Positions 16,549 through 25,544 of a DNA stretch of 64,000 nucleotides are shown piece by piece. The number at the start of each line of letters is the position of its first letter. The stretch's first letter is position 1. This stretch comes from Lachnospiraceae bacterium (lineage in GTDB: Bacteria > Bacillota > Clostridia > Lachnospirales > Lachnospiraceae). The stretch covers positions 25,029 through 89,028 of the forward strand of contig JAUNGG010000007.1 of NCBI GenBank assembly GCA_030524635.1. Direction: 5' to 3'. The translations under genes and the position numbers were made by a program. Under the pieces are notes generated by a model. The model was not told the DNA's origin. It saw nothing but the letters and a program-made list of their open reading frames with translations, and did not search any database.

Positions 16549-18225
16549 GTGATGGAAAGACAATGGTGGCATAATAAAGTTGCATATCAAATTTACCCCA
16601 AAAGCTTTTATGATTCCAATGGAGATGGGATTGGGGATATTCCAGGTATTATTCAAAAGCTGGATTATCTGCAGTACTTAGGAGCTGACATCCTGTGGAT
16701 CTCGCCTGTCTACCAGTCTCCGCTGGCAGATCAGGGATACGATATCTCCGATTATTATCAGATCGATCCTCGCTTTGGCACGATGGAGGACATGGACCGG
16801 CTGATTGCAGAGGCGAAAAAACGCCGGATGTACATTCTGATGGATCTGGTGATTAATCATTGCTCCGATGAACATGAGTGGTTCCAGAAAGCCATGGCGG
16901 ACCCGGAGGGAGAGTACGGTAACTTTTTCTACCTGGCAGATCAGAAGGATGGGCGTCCCTGCAACTGGAGGTCCTATTTCGGAGGATCGGTATGGGAACC
17001 TCTTCCAGGAACGGATAAACAGTATCTTCATATGTTCCATAAAAAGCAGCCGGACCTGAACTGGGAAAATCCAAAGCTGCGCCAGGCAGTTTATGAGAAT
17101 ATCAACTGGTGGCTGAAAAAGGGAGTGGCCGGATTCCGCCTGGATGCGATCATTAATATCAAAAAGGCCCTTCCCATGGTGGATTATCCGGCAGATCGTC
17201 CGGACGGTATGGTAAATCCGGGCGTGATGCTGGCACATGCAGAAGGGATCGGAGACTTTTTAAAGGAGATGCGGGATGAGACGTTTAAGAAGTATCAAGC
17301 ATTTACCGTAGGAGAGGTCTTCAATGATAAACCAGGAGAATTGGAGGCGTTTATTGGAGAAGATGGCTATTTTTCCAGCATGTTTGATTTTAATGAAACA
17401 ATTATTGGGGGAAGTCCCAATGGCTGGTATGACAGCCGCCCCGTAACGGCAGAGGATTACAAGGCCGGATGTTTTGGGGCACAGGAAAAGATCGGAAAGC
17501 TGGGCTTTTATTCTAATATTATTGAAAATCATGATGAGCCCCGTGGCGTCAGCCATTACCTGCCGGAAGGGCAGGTATGTGATACATCGAAAAAAATGCT
17601 GGCTGGACTGTATTTCATGCTCCGTGGTCTTCCCTTCATTTATCAGGGGCAGGAGATCGGCATGGAAAATGTAGAGTTTCAGTCCATTGATCAGGTGGAT
17701 GATATTTCTTCCCTGGAAGAATATCAGGTAGCATTAGATGCCGGCAGGTCCCCGGAGGAAGCCCTTCAGGCTGTAAAGCGTTACAGCCGTGACAATGCCA
17801 GAACCCCTATGCAGTGGAATGACAATCTCTATGCCGGATTTACAACAGGAACTCCATGGCTGAGAGAAAATCCAAACTACCGCACCATTAATGTGGAAGC
17901 TCAGATAGAGCAGGAGGATTCTGTGCTGCAGTTTTACCGCAGTCTGATCGCCCTTCGAAAAGATCCGGAATATGAGGACAGCCTGATTTACGGCGCCTGC
18001 ATTCCGTATCTGCGGGAACAGAAAAATCTGATGGCTTACCTGCGGAAGGGCGAGAAGCAAACCTTACTGGTGATGGGAAATTTCCAGAAGGAGCTGCAGA
18101 AGGTAAAGCTTCCAGGGGCCTATGATTTGGTTTTGTTAAATAATATGGATGAATTGACCGAGATGGATGAGGAAATCTGCCTGAAGGGATGGCAGTATTT
18201 GATTTTGAAGATGAAAACGGAATAG
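16549..18225 (+). CDS. GH13 alpha-glucosidase, second operon copy
   Basis: A 558-residue family 13 hydrolase: KVAYQIYPKSFYDSNGDGIG near the start, DLVINHCSDEHEWF (region I), GFRLDAI with the nucleophile Asp199, TVGEVFND with the acid/base Glu256 and ENHDEPR with Asp329. Compared with the first GH13 of the operon the region II residue after the nucleophile is Ala rather than Val and the region IV sequence is ENHDEPR rather than SNHDRPR, so the two probably differ in linkage preference. The start is GTG 16549 or ATG 16552; AAGGAG at 16535-16540 suits both. No signal peptide. Confidence 0.92.
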   Translation: MMERQWWHNKVAYQIYPKSFYDSNGDGIGDIPGIIQKLDYLQYLGADILWISPVYQSPLADQGYDISDYYQIDPRFGTMEDMDRLIAEAKKRRMYILMDLVINHCSDEHEWFQKAMADPEGEYGNFFYLADQKDGRPCNWRSYFGGSVWEPLPGTDKQYLHMFHKKQPDLNWENPKLRQAVYENINWWLKKGVAGFRLDAIINIKKALPMVDYPADRPDGMVNPGVMLAHAEGIGDFLKEMRDETFKKYQAFTVGEVFNDKPGELEAFIGEDGYFSSMFDFNETIIGGSPNGWYDSRPVTAEDYKAGCFGAQEKIGKLGFYSNIIENHDEPRGVSHYLPEGQVCDTSKKMLAGLYFMLRGLPFIYQGQEIGMENVEFQSIDQVDDISSLEEYQVALDAGRSPEEALQAVKRYSRDNARTPMQWNDNLYAGFTTGTPWLRENPNYRTINVEAQIEQEDSVLQFYRSLIALRKDPEYEDSLIYGACIPYLREQKNLMAYLRKGEKQTLLVMGNFQKELQKVKLPGAYDLVLLNNMDELTEMDEEICLKGWQYLILKMKTE

Positions 18226-18238
18226 ATGCAGATGATTG

Positions 18239-18275
18239 GCAGCAGGGGAACAGGAGTTTCTCTGCTGCTTTTTTA
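18239..18275 (+). terminator. Terminator of the alpha-glucoside operon
   Basis: GCAGCAG (18239-18245) pairs with CTGCTGC (18262-18268), extended inward by GGGAA/TTTCT, followed by TTTTTT. Confidence 0.85.
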
Positions 18276-18389
18276 TATTGTATGTTAGAGTTTTGTCTGC
18301 AGGTATAAATGCAGGAATGAGTAGAATCAGGTACTGAATTGCGGGAAAAGGTGAAATATAATAATTGGTAGAGAGGTTCGGAAGGAGAA

Positions 18390-18801
18390 ATGGGGATGGA
18401 GCATTATATCACAGAAATTAAAATAGACCAGTTGAAGATGGTATTCAACTCTCATTTCATGGTTTACAGGATTTAGATGCTCTATATGCACAAGGTAATT
18501 TTATAACGGCTTTTTTCCCGGCTAATCGATCAACACGAATTATTCGTGTACATGGGGTGGAAGATGTTAAATTGAGCAATGCCTACGGACGGCGGCACGC
18601 TTTATATCGGGGTGAACGATGATGGAACAGTTTGTGGAATGCCGCAACGATGTTATGGATAGAAAGCCCATTGTATGTGTAATCGTCCAGCGTGGTACTG
18701 CAAGACCGTATTATCTGCACAGAAAAGGAATTCGCCCGGAGGGTGTTTATGTCCGCCAGGGGGCATCCACTGTCCCGGCAACCGATGCCGCCATTCTGTA
18801 G
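18390..18801 (+). pseudogene. Remnants of an AAA ATPase fused to remnants of an AlbA_2-domain protein
   Basis: After AAGGAG, a frame from 18390 reads MGMEHYITEIKIDQLK, the N-terminus typical of one AAA ATPase family, then stops. A second frame from about 18449 reads LQDLDALYAQGNFITAFFPA and RIIRVHGVEDVKLSN, a mid-protein segment of the same ATPase type. It runs straight into TDGGTLYIGVNDDGTVCG (from 18585), the core of an AlbA_2 domain, which continues after another frame change as RGTARPYYLHRKGIRPEGVY and VRQGASTVPATDAAI to 18801. At least two unrelated genes were joined by deletion and then frameshifted. Confidence 0.6.
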
Positions 18802-18829
18802 ATAACAAGACCACAGTTTACGACATTAT

Positions 18830-18867
18830 AAAAAGCACTTTGTACCAATTTGGACGAAGTGCTTTTT
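18830..18867 (+). terminator. Hairpin terminator
   Basis: AAAAAGCACTT (18830-18840) pairs with AAGTGCTTTTT (18857-18867), ending in a T run. It seals off the remnants upstream from the DUF1016 gene. Confidence 0.75.
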
Positions 18868-19041
18868 AACTTCTGCCCAAGTTGGCCCGCAATTGAATTC
18901 ACTTCCCAACGAATTGTTGGAAAGTAAACTTCTGGCTGAACCTTGATTTATTCCTCACTACTGCAAAAGGTTATATAGTATAGAAATGGAACTGCTTTTA
19001 TGCTATACTGATTACATTATACCTTGAAAGGGGAGATAAGA

Positions 19042-20076
19042 TTGGACGATTTCACACTTACTGATTCCATAATGAACGAGATTAGGGAATTACTGATAAA
19101 TGCACGTCAGCGTGTGGCGGTACAGGTAAATACAGAACTTTTATCTACCTACTGGAATGTGGGCAGAATTATTGTAGAGCATGAGCAGGAAAATAAAGAA
19201 CGGGCAGATTATGGAAAACAGACTTTAAAGCAGCTATCAAAAGAATTGACAAAAGAGTTTGGGAAAGGGTTTTCACGCTCTAATTTACAAAATATGCGAG
19301 CGTTTTATCTTGCCTATCCAATTTACCAGACACTGTCTGGCAAATTGAGCTGGTCGCATTATTGTGAACTTCTATCTATTTCCGATGCAGACAAACGCAG
19401 CTTCTACGAAAAGGAATCAGTCAATTCTGGGTGGTCGATACGGGAACTGAAACGCCAGATTTCCACATCACTCTATGAACGGTTGTTATTGTCTGAGGGA
19501 AAAACAAATAAGGAAACGGTGCTTGCCCTTGCAGAAAAGGGAATAGAAATGGCTACACCGCTTGATATGATTAAAGACCCATATGTATTTGAATTTTTGG
19601 GAGTGCCGGAAAATAAGCCTTTGCTTGAAAGCGATCTTGAAAAAACACTTGTCGCTCAGATAGAAAAATTTCTATTGGAATTAGGGCGCGGTTTCATGTT
19701 TGTTGGTACGCAGCAACGCATAACGCTCAACAATACGCACTATTATGTGGATATGGTTTTCTATAATAAAATCCTCCGGGCGTATGTACTGATTGAATTA
19801 AAAACAACCAAGCTCACGCCGGAAGCAGCCGGACAGCTCAATATGTATCTGAATTATTATGCTACAGAAGTAAACGATGAACACGATAACCCGCCAATCG
19901 GGATTATCCTCTGTACGGACAAAGACAGCGTTACTGCTGAATATGCTCTCGGCGGTCTGTCAAATACAATCTTTGCTTCCAGGTATGTTTCCTACATCCC
20001 GAACAAAGAGCAATTAATCGCACAAGTGGAAACTGTTTTGAATGAATGGCACAAAAAAGATTGGAGAACACTATGA
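19042..20076 (+). CDS. DUF1016 (YhcG) family PD-(D/E)XK nuclease-domain protein
   Basis: The 344-residue protein has the YhcG architecture: an N-terminal DUF1016_N helical domain (INARQRVAVQVNTELLSTYW, IVEHEQ, FGKGFSRSNLQNMRAFY, LSWSHY) and a C-terminal nuclease domain (KDPYVFEFLG, LGRGFMFVGTQQRI, YYVDMVFYN, YVLIELKT). The D..E-K pattern VDMVFYN..IELKT is the PD-(D/E)XK catalytic site. Relatives are scattered in defence islands and type I restriction loci, but no restriction genes are next to it here. TTG 19042 is the likely start because GGGGAG lies 7 bases upstream; an earlier in-frame TTG at 19024 lacks a site. Its TGA overlaps the next ATG. Confidence 0.88.
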   Translation: MDDFTLTDSIMNEIRELLINARQRVAVQVNTELLSTYWNVGRIIVEHEQENKERADYGKQTLKQLSKELTKEFGKGFSRSNLQNMRAFYLAYPIYQTLSGKLSWSHYCELLSISDADKRSFYEKESVNSGWSIRELKRQISTSLYERLLLSEGKTNKETVLALAEKGIEMATPLDMIKDPYVFEFLGVPENKPLLESDLEKTLVAQIEKFLLELGRGFMFVGTQQRITLNNTHYYVDMVFYNKILRAYVLIELKTTKLTPEAAGQLNMYLNYYATEVNDEHDNPPIGIILCTDKDSVTAEYALGGLSNTIFASRYVSYIPNKEQLIAQVETVLNEWHKKDWRTL

Positions 20077-20432
20077 AGATAACCGTATTATGCTACAAAA
20101 AATGCTCCACCTGCCAGAAGGCCTTAAAGTGGCTGGATGAGCAGAAGATCACCTATGAGGCAAGGCCGATCAAGGAGGAGAATCCTACAAAGGAAGAACT
20201 GCGTACCTGGTATCAGAAAAGCGGACTTCCGCTGAAGAAGTTCTTTAACACCAGCGGAACGCTCTACAAGGAGCTGTCTTTAAAGGACAAGCTGCCCCAG
20301 ATGACAGAGGAGGAGCAGCTGGATCTTCTGGCAACGGACGGCATGCTGGTAAAGCGTCCTCTGGTGGTGGCAGGAGATGTGGTGTTAACCGGATTTAAGG
20401 AAGCAGAGTGGAAGGAAAAGCTGCTTCTGTAA
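20073..20432 (+). CDS. ArsC/Spx family protein
   Basis: A 119-residue thioredoxin-fold protein with an N-terminal redox pair (CSTC, residues 11-14) and the family's KRPLVVAGDVVLTGFKE region (about residues 95-111). The Arg of the arsenate reductase active site is present in KRP, but the CxxC rather than a lone Cys and the lack of any ars genes fit an Spx/YffB-type or uncharacterised ArsC homologue better than a true arsenate reductase. ATG 20073 overlaps the DUF1016 stop (ATGA), with GGAG 7 bases upstream. The overlap looks secondary: codon use and GC are core-like here and foreign-like upstream. Confidence 0.88.
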   Translation: MKITVLCYKKCSTCQKALKWLDEQKITYEARPIKEENPTKEELRTWYQKSGLPLKKFFNTSGTLYKELSLKDKLPQMTEEEQLDLLATDGMLVKRPLVVAGDVVLTGFKEAEWKEKLLL

Positions 20433-20502
20433 TCGATGTATTTCGTAAGATGCGTTCCGGCAGATTTCCAGGGGAAGGCTGGAAGCTGACTGCGTTCATA
20501 AC

Positions 20503-21456
20503 CTAAGGCTGCCGGCTGACCAAATCATCCAGCGAAGCAAAGCAATATCCCATCTCCTCCCATTTGGTCAGCAGTTCATCTAAAATCTGGCCGTTGGTTT
20601 TTGAGGTGCTGTGAAGGAGGATGATGGCTCCGGGATGGACGCGGGTCAGGAGCTTTCCGAAAGCCTCTTCCTTTGTGGGCTGCTTATCCTCATACCAGTC
20701 TACATAGGCCAGACTCCAGAAGAAGGTTTTGTAGCCCATGTCCTTTGCCATCTGCAGGTTTGCTTCGCTGTATTTGCCCTGAGGCGGCCGGTAATATTTT
20801 TTCATCTGCTGGCCTGTGGTCTGCTGGAACAGATTTTCTAAGTCAGTTAATTCCTTTTCAAAGGATTCTTTTGTCGCAATTTTCGACATATCCGGGTGGT
20901 GGAAGGTGTGGTTTCCCACATTGTGGCCTTCGGCCACCATTCTTTTTACCAGCTCCGGGCTGGTTTCTAAATAATTTCCCACTAAGAAAAAGGTTGCAGG
21001 TGCGCCGTGCTTTTTCAGGGCGTCTAGAATCGCTTCGGTATTCCCGTTCTCATATCCGGCATCAAAGGTAAGGTATAAAATTTTTTCGTCAGTATCCTGG
21101 GCATAATAAGCGTTGAATTGTTTTAAATAGTCCATGGAGGCATTGGCAACCGGCGGTTTTCCTTCCTGCTGGAAGCTTAAGCCCCAGTTGCCTTCATTGG
21201 AAGCAGAAAGGAGGGGTGGCTGCGGAGAGATGGTCTGGGAGGAACCTGCCGGAATGTGATCCCTTGGACCAGAAAAATAAGTGACTCCATAGGCGGCCAG
21301 ATTACCCATAAAAAAGGCAAAGAGAAATAAGCCGGCAGTGGCCAGGGATTTTCGAAGCAGCGTTTTGGGGAAAGGAAGGGAAACGATCTGCGTTTTCAGG
21401 CGGTAAAAGAGGCGATTATGTAAAAAGAGTCTGCGAAAGCTTGGAACATGGCGCAT
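20503..21456 (-). CDS. pdaA: Polysaccharide deacetylase, PdaA-like (spore cortex delta-lactam)
   Basis: A 317-residue NodB-type deacetylase anchored by one N-terminal membrane segment (about residues 36-56). It has YLTFDAGYENG (motif 1), GNHTFHHPDMSK (motif 2, zinc histidines), YYRPPQGKYS (motif 3) and a C-terminal LLHSTSKTN segment (motif 5). The TFDAGYENG form and spacing match PdaA, which deacetylates MurNAc to allow muramic delta-lactam formation in spore cortex. It stands alone, convergent with the ArsC gene; the start has only a weak ribosome binding site, so the exact N-terminus is uncertain. Confidence 0.85.
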   Translation of the reverse strand: MRHVPSFRRLFLHNRLFYRLKTQIVSLPFPKTLLRKSLATAGLFLFAFFMGNLAAYGVTYFSGPRDHIPAGSSQTISPQPPLLSASNEGNWGLSFQQEGKPPVANASMDYLKQFNAYYAQDTDEKILYLTFDAGYENGNTEAILDALKKHGAPATFFLVGNYLETSPELVKRMVAEGHNVGNHTFHHPDMSKIATKESFEKELTDLENLFQQTTGQQMKKYYRPPQGKYSEANLQMAKDMGYKTFFWSLAYVDWYEDKQPTKEEAFGKLLTRVHPGAIILLHSTSKTNGQILDELLTKWEEMGYCFASLDDLVSRQP

Positions 21457-21654
21457 GAGCGATGACCTGATGATATGGATTTGATTTAGTTTATGAGCTT
21501 GGAGAGGAAAATATGATCAAGATGATTGATAAAAGCGATGGTTTACGCAGGAGATTACCAGGCAGTCCCTGTGGATGGAACACAGGGGCTTGATCCTGTC
21601 GGGAGTTGATCCCCTGCTGTTCTCACTGTGAAAGACAAACCTGAAATCATGTCG

Positions 21655-22596
21655 TCATGTCGGAAGATTCACCAGAAAGAACTGAATAAACATTTTCGCA
21701 GCATGGGAAGTATAGTTTCGATTCGGCAGCAGGATATAAAACAGACGTTTGGTCAGGGCGGTTGGAAGCTTGTAAAATACCAGCTGATCTGTATGGGTGC
21801 GAACCAGACGGTCGCTGATAAAGGTTGCCGCATAACCGGAATCTGCCAGATGGTAGGCGGTCACCAGCTGAGAAAGCATCAGCTTAATGCGGGGAACAAA
21901 GCCTGCCTCCTGAAACATCTGGAGACAGCGGTCATGGAGATTGTTTCCTGGTGTAAGCAGGATATATTCCAAATCACGGAAGTTTGACAGGGAAACAGAT
22001 GGACAGCTTTCTAAAAGATGTTTTCCCTGCATGATATCATCTGAGGTGAGCCGGGCATCTGCAAATTCAGCATGAATGGGATGGGAGACCGGTACTGCCA
22101 GCAGGATATGATCGTAAAAGGCGGGGTATTTTTCCAGATTATCCATAAAAGCAGTATTGCAGCTGAAGGTTAAGTCTAATTTCCGTTCCAGCAGCATCTC
22201 TGAAAGCTGATCGGAACTGTTTTCTACCAGTTCCAGTTGGATGCCGGGATATTTTTGGCTGAATGCAGATAAAATGGGTGGCAGAATATAGGCATTCAGA
22301 TAGTGGGAACCGCCGATCTTCAGCTCGCCTGCATTTAATTCCCGAATGTCCTGAATCTGCCGGTCTAAGTCAAATTCCAGCTCCTGCATTTGTTTCAGCA
22401 TATCAATATAGATCCTTCCGGCCTGCGTGGGCTTAAGGGGGCGGCGGGTGCGGTCGAAAAGAGGCATACCGATGGCGGACTCAATTCTCTGGATGGCGAT
22501 GCTCAGTGCGGGCTGCGTTAAAAACAGCTTTTCTGCAGCTTTGGAGAAGCTGCCTTCTTCATAAACCTTTAATATATATAGAAATTCCTGCTGCAT
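21655..22596 (-). CDS. LysR family transcriptional regulator
   Basis: A 313-residue LysR regulator: N-terminal winged helix (EGSFSKAAEKLFLTQPALSIAIQRIE) and a substrate-binding domain beginning GELKIGGSHYLNAYILPPIL. It is transcribed divergently from the uxaA-like catabolic genes, with 121 bp between the two starts. That gap is very AT-rich and contains TATTTATATTTATATAAAAT, a plausible LysR-type binding area. It is the probable activator of the divergent operon, with the pathway substrate or an intermediate as co-inducer. Confidence 0.9.
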   Translation of the reverse strand: MQQEFLYILKVYEEGSFSKAAEKLFLTQPALSIAIQRIESAIGMPLFDRTRRPLKPTQAGRIYIDMLKQMQELEFDLDRQIQDIRELNAGELKIGGSHYLNAYILPPILSAFSQKYPGIQLELVENSSDQLSEMLLERKLDLTFSCNTAFMDNLEKYPAFYDHILLAVPVSHPIHAEFADARLTSDDIMQGKHLLESCPSVSLSNFRDLEYILLTPGNNLHDRCLQMFQEAGFVPRIKLMLSQLVTAYHLADSGYAATFISDRLVRTHTDQLVFYKLPTALTKRLFYILLPNRNYTSHAAKMFIQFFLVNLPT

Positions 22597-22717
22597 ATTA
22601 GTATAAACCCTATTTATATTTATATAAAATCTATAAAATTGATTATATAATAAAACTATGATATTGTAAAGCTGTAAGGAAAAAGTGATGATAAAAAATC
22701 AAATGAGGAGGGGAAAC

Positions 22718-23017
22718 ATGAAGGTAAATGCACTGCTTATGGACGAAAAGGATAATGTGGCAACCTGCGTGGAAGAGGTTCAGGCCGGACAGGAAATTAC
22801 GTACAGCCGGGAGGGCAAACTCTGTACAATCATAGCCGGAGAGACGATTCCATACTGCCATAAAATTGCTCTGGAACGGATTGAGGCCGGCCAGATGGCA
22901 GTAAAGTACGGCGAGCAGATCGGCAAAGCATCAGAAGCCATCGAACAGGGACGCTGGGTCAGTCATCATAATATTTTCAGCATTCCGCGTGACTATGAAA
23001 GTGAGTATATCAGATAA
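22718..23017 (+). CDS. UxaA family dehydratase, small (SAF-domain) subunit
   Basis: A 99-residue protein corresponding to the N-terminal SAF domain of altronate/galactarate dehydratases or the small subunit of two-part lyases such as SuyA. Visible features are DEKDNVATCVEEVQAGQ, a GETIPYCHKIAL strand with the family's conserved HK, and KYGEQIGKASEAI. GAGGAGG precedes ATG 22718. It is followed after 17 bp by the large subunit. These enzymes eliminate water (or sulfite) from 2,3-dihydroxy or sulfo acids. Confidence 0.9.
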   Translation: MKVNALLMDEKDNVATCVEEVQAGQEITYSREGKLCTIIAGETIPYCHKIALERIEAGQMAVKYGEQIGKASEAIEQGRWVSHHNIFSIPRDYESEYIR

Positions 23018-23034
23018 GGAAAGGGAGAGACGAG

Positions 23035-24195
23035 ATGCAGTTTTGGGGTTATAAGAGAAAAGAAGGGCGTGCAGGGATCCGGAATCATGTACTGATTCTT
23101 CCAACCTGTGCATGTGGAAGCGAGAGCTGCCGGATAGTAGCGAGCCAGGTGCGCGGAGCGGTTAACATTGTATTTAATACGGGCTGTTCCGATGTGGCGG
23201 CCAACACAGAGATGTCACAGAAGGTTTTAACCGGATTTGCCTGCAACCCGAATGTGTACGGTGTGGTTATTATCGGACTGGGATGTGAGACGGTGCCCCA
23301 CGCAAAGCTTCGTGAAAAGATTCAGAAGATGACCAGCAAGCCGGTGGTTTCCTTTGGAATTCAGGAAGAAGGCGGAACCTTAAAGACCATTGAGAAGGCA
23401 GTTCGTGCGGCCAGGGAGATGGCGGCTGCGGCGGGCATGCAGCAAAAGGAGCTGTGTGATATTTCGGAACTGCTGCTGGGAATTGAGTGCGGCGGATCGG
23501 ATGCAACCTCCGGTATTGCAAGCAATCCTGCCGTAGGGGAACTGAGCGACCTTCTGGTGGATATGGGAGCGTCTACCATTATGAGTGAATCCATTGAATG
23601 GATCGGCGGAGAGCATATTCTTGCCAAACGTGCTGCCACCCCGGAAATCCATAATCAGATTATCAAAATCTGCCAGGATTACGAGGAGCATCTGAAGGCA
23701 GCCGGTCAGGACTGCCGCGCCGGGCAGCCTACTCCGGGAAATAAGGCAGGCGGGTTATCTACTCTGGATGAGAAGAGCCTTGGCTGCATCCGCAAAGGAG
23801 GAACGCGCCCGATTGTGGAGGTTCTGCAGCAGGCAGAACGGCCGACGAAGAAAGGTGCAATCGTGATGGATACAGCAGGATATGATATCTCCTCTGTCAC
23901 TTCTATGGTAGCAGGAGGCTGCAATGCAGTGATTTTTACCACCGGACGGGGAACCTGTACGGGCAACGCCATAGTCCCGGTATTAAAGGTTACGGCTAAC
24001 AAGCACACCTATCAGTGGATGGAAGACAATATGGATGTGGATCTGAGCGCTGCTGTTGACGGAACTAAGACCTTCCGGGAATTGGGAAAGGAAATGCTGA
24101 AGGATATTGAAGAAATCTGCAACGGCAGGCTGACGAAAGCGGAAGCCTATGGATTTTCGGATATTGCGGTGGATCATGTCTGCAGATTTGTGTAA
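23035..24195 (+). CDS. UxaA family dehydratase, large catalytic subunit
   Basis: A 386-residue protein equivalent to the C-terminal domain of UxaA/GarD or SuyB. It has GRAGIRNHVLILPTCACGSE near the start, NTGCSD, a LGCE motif, LLGIECGGSDATSGIASNPA in the centre and VFTTGRGTCTGN-like IFTTGRGTCTGNAIVPVLK near the end; the cysteines are those expected for the iron-containing active site. Together with the small subunit it forms one hydro-lyase. Substrate cannot be fixed: altronate, galactarate, sulfolactate and related acids are all possible. Confidence 0.9.
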   Translation: MQFWGYKRKEGRAGIRNHVLILPTCACGSESCRIVASQVRGAVNIVFNTGCSDVAANTEMSQKVLTGFACNPNVYGVVIIGLGCETVPHAKLREKIQKMTSKPVVSFGIQEEGGTLKTIEKAVRAAREMAAAAGMQQKELCDISELLLGIECGGSDATSGIASNPAVGELSDLLVDMGASTIMSESIEWIGGEHILAKRAATPEIHNQIIKICQDYEEHLKAAGQDCRAGQPTPGNKAGGLSTLDEKSLGCIRKGGTRPIVEVLQQAERPTKKGAIVMDTAGYDISSVTSMVAGGCNAVIFTTGRGTCTGNAIVPVLKVTANKHTYQWMEDNMDVDLSAAVDGTKTFRELGKEMLKDIEEICNGRLTKAEAYGFSDIAVDHVCRFV

Positions 24196-24234
24196 GGTAC
24201 GATGGGTCAGATCGGGTAAGAAAAGGAGAAGGGT

Positions 24235-25521
24235 ATGAGTCAGTTAACGATTTGTTTGATTATTTGCATATTAACCGCAATCAGCTATGTGGTTGCCAAA
24301 ATCCCCATGGGAACCACAGCGCTTCTCAGCATGATTGCTTTTGTTTTAACCGGATGCCTGGACGCATCCACAGCGGCAGCCTATTTTGGAAATACCAACG
24401 GAATCATGATGCTGTCTATGCTTGTGGTAGCTGCAGGTTTCAACCGCACACAGTTTGTAAAGAAATGTTCCTCCAGCGTAAATAAAATTGCCAAAGGATC
24501 TTTAACCAGAATGATGTTTGGCTATATTTTAGTTACCATTCTTCTTGCACAGTTTATTCAGAGCTCTCTGGTTGTGTTCGGTATTATGGCCCCCATGCTG
24601 ATGGCAAGCTGTGAGGATATGGATATCAGTCCGTCGAAAGTTATGTTTCCTTTGGCAATCGCCAGCATCGCAACCATTTCCGTACTTCCGTTAGGAAGCG
24701 GCGCAACGCAGTTTGCGGAATTAAACGGTTATCTGGAAGCCAATGCCTATACGGAATATATCGTAGGCCTGACGGACCCGATGAAGGCACGTCTTCCAAT
24801 GTTGATTGCAGTGATCCTTTACTGCGTATTCCTCTCAACGAAATTTTCACCGAAAAAACCGGTGATTGAAATTGCGGCAATTCAGACGAAAAAGGATACA
24901 AAAGAAGCATTGTCTCCAATCAAGGAAAAATGCGGATATATTATCTTTATTTTAGTAACCCTGGCATTGATTTTCCAAAGTAAATTAGGCGTTCCAACCT
25001 GGGTAATCTGCTTTACCGGAGCGGTTGCGATGGTATTAACCGGAGTGTTGTCTGAGAAGGAAGCAATTTCCAGCATTAACTGGTCCATGGGATTCCTGTT
25101 TGTAGGTTCACTGGCAATGGGCGGAGCATTGACCCAGACCGGAGCAGGAGAAGCAGTCGGTGCAGTTCTGGCAAATGTGGCCGGCAAGATCAATAACCCG
25201 TATCTGATCGGTTTCATTTTCTTTATTGTTCCGTTCTTATTAACACAGATTATGATGAATCGAACCGTTATGCTGATTTTTATTCCGATTGCAATTCTGG
25301 CATGCAAATCCTTAAATGCGAATCCGATTGGAATCATTATTCTGGTACAGTCTGCATGTTTAAGCTCATTTATGACGCCGATGGCGACGCCGGCAGTACC
25401 TATGTGTATGGCAGCAGGCGGCTATGATTTGAAGTCGATGATCAAACAGTCGATTCTTCCGGCGGTGATCCTATGTGTGGTATCCGTTGGCTGGATTATG
25501 ACCGCATTTCCAATGTTTTAA
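24235..25521 (+). CDS. SLC13/DASS-type anion transporter
   Basis: A 428-residue membrane protein with about eleven hydrophobic segments. It has two related halves with re-entrant motifs: FGNTNGIMML plus LGSGATQFAELN in the first and SFMTPMATPAVPMCMAAGGY in the second, as in SLC13/CitMHS sodium-coupled carboxylate or sulfate transporters. GGAG precedes ATG 24235. Its position inside the uxaA-like operon suggests it imports the sugar acid or sulfo acid used by the dehydratase. Confidence 0.88.
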   Translation: MSQLTICLIICILTAISYVVAKIPMGTTALLSMIAFVLTGCLDASTAAAYFGNTNGIMMLSMLVVAAGFNRTQFVKKCSSSVNKIAKGSLTRMMFGYILVTILLAQFIQSSLVVFGIMAPMLMASCEDMDISPSKVMFPLAIASIATISVLPLGSGATQFAELNGYLEANAYTEYIVGLTDPMKARLPMLIAVILYCVFLSTKFSPKKPVIEIAAIQTKKDTKEALSPIKEKCGYIIFILVTLALIFQSKLGVPTWVICFTGAVAMVLTGVLSEKEAISSINWSMGFLFVGSLAMGGALTQTGAGEAVGAVLANVAGKINNPYLIGFIFFIVPFLLTQIMMNRTVMLIFIPIAILACKSLNANPIGIIILVQSACLSSFMTPMATPAVPMCMAAGGYDLKSMIKQSILPAVILCVVSVGWIMTAFPMF

Positions 25522-25544
25522 TGAATGCTCAAAGGAGGCAGACC

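Noticed and set aside
21457..21654. Possible small gene (MIKMIDKSDG) or RNA between pdaA and the LysR gene
   Set aside because: The frame ends after about 26 codons without a ribosome binding site or similarity, and no conserved RNA structure is evident.
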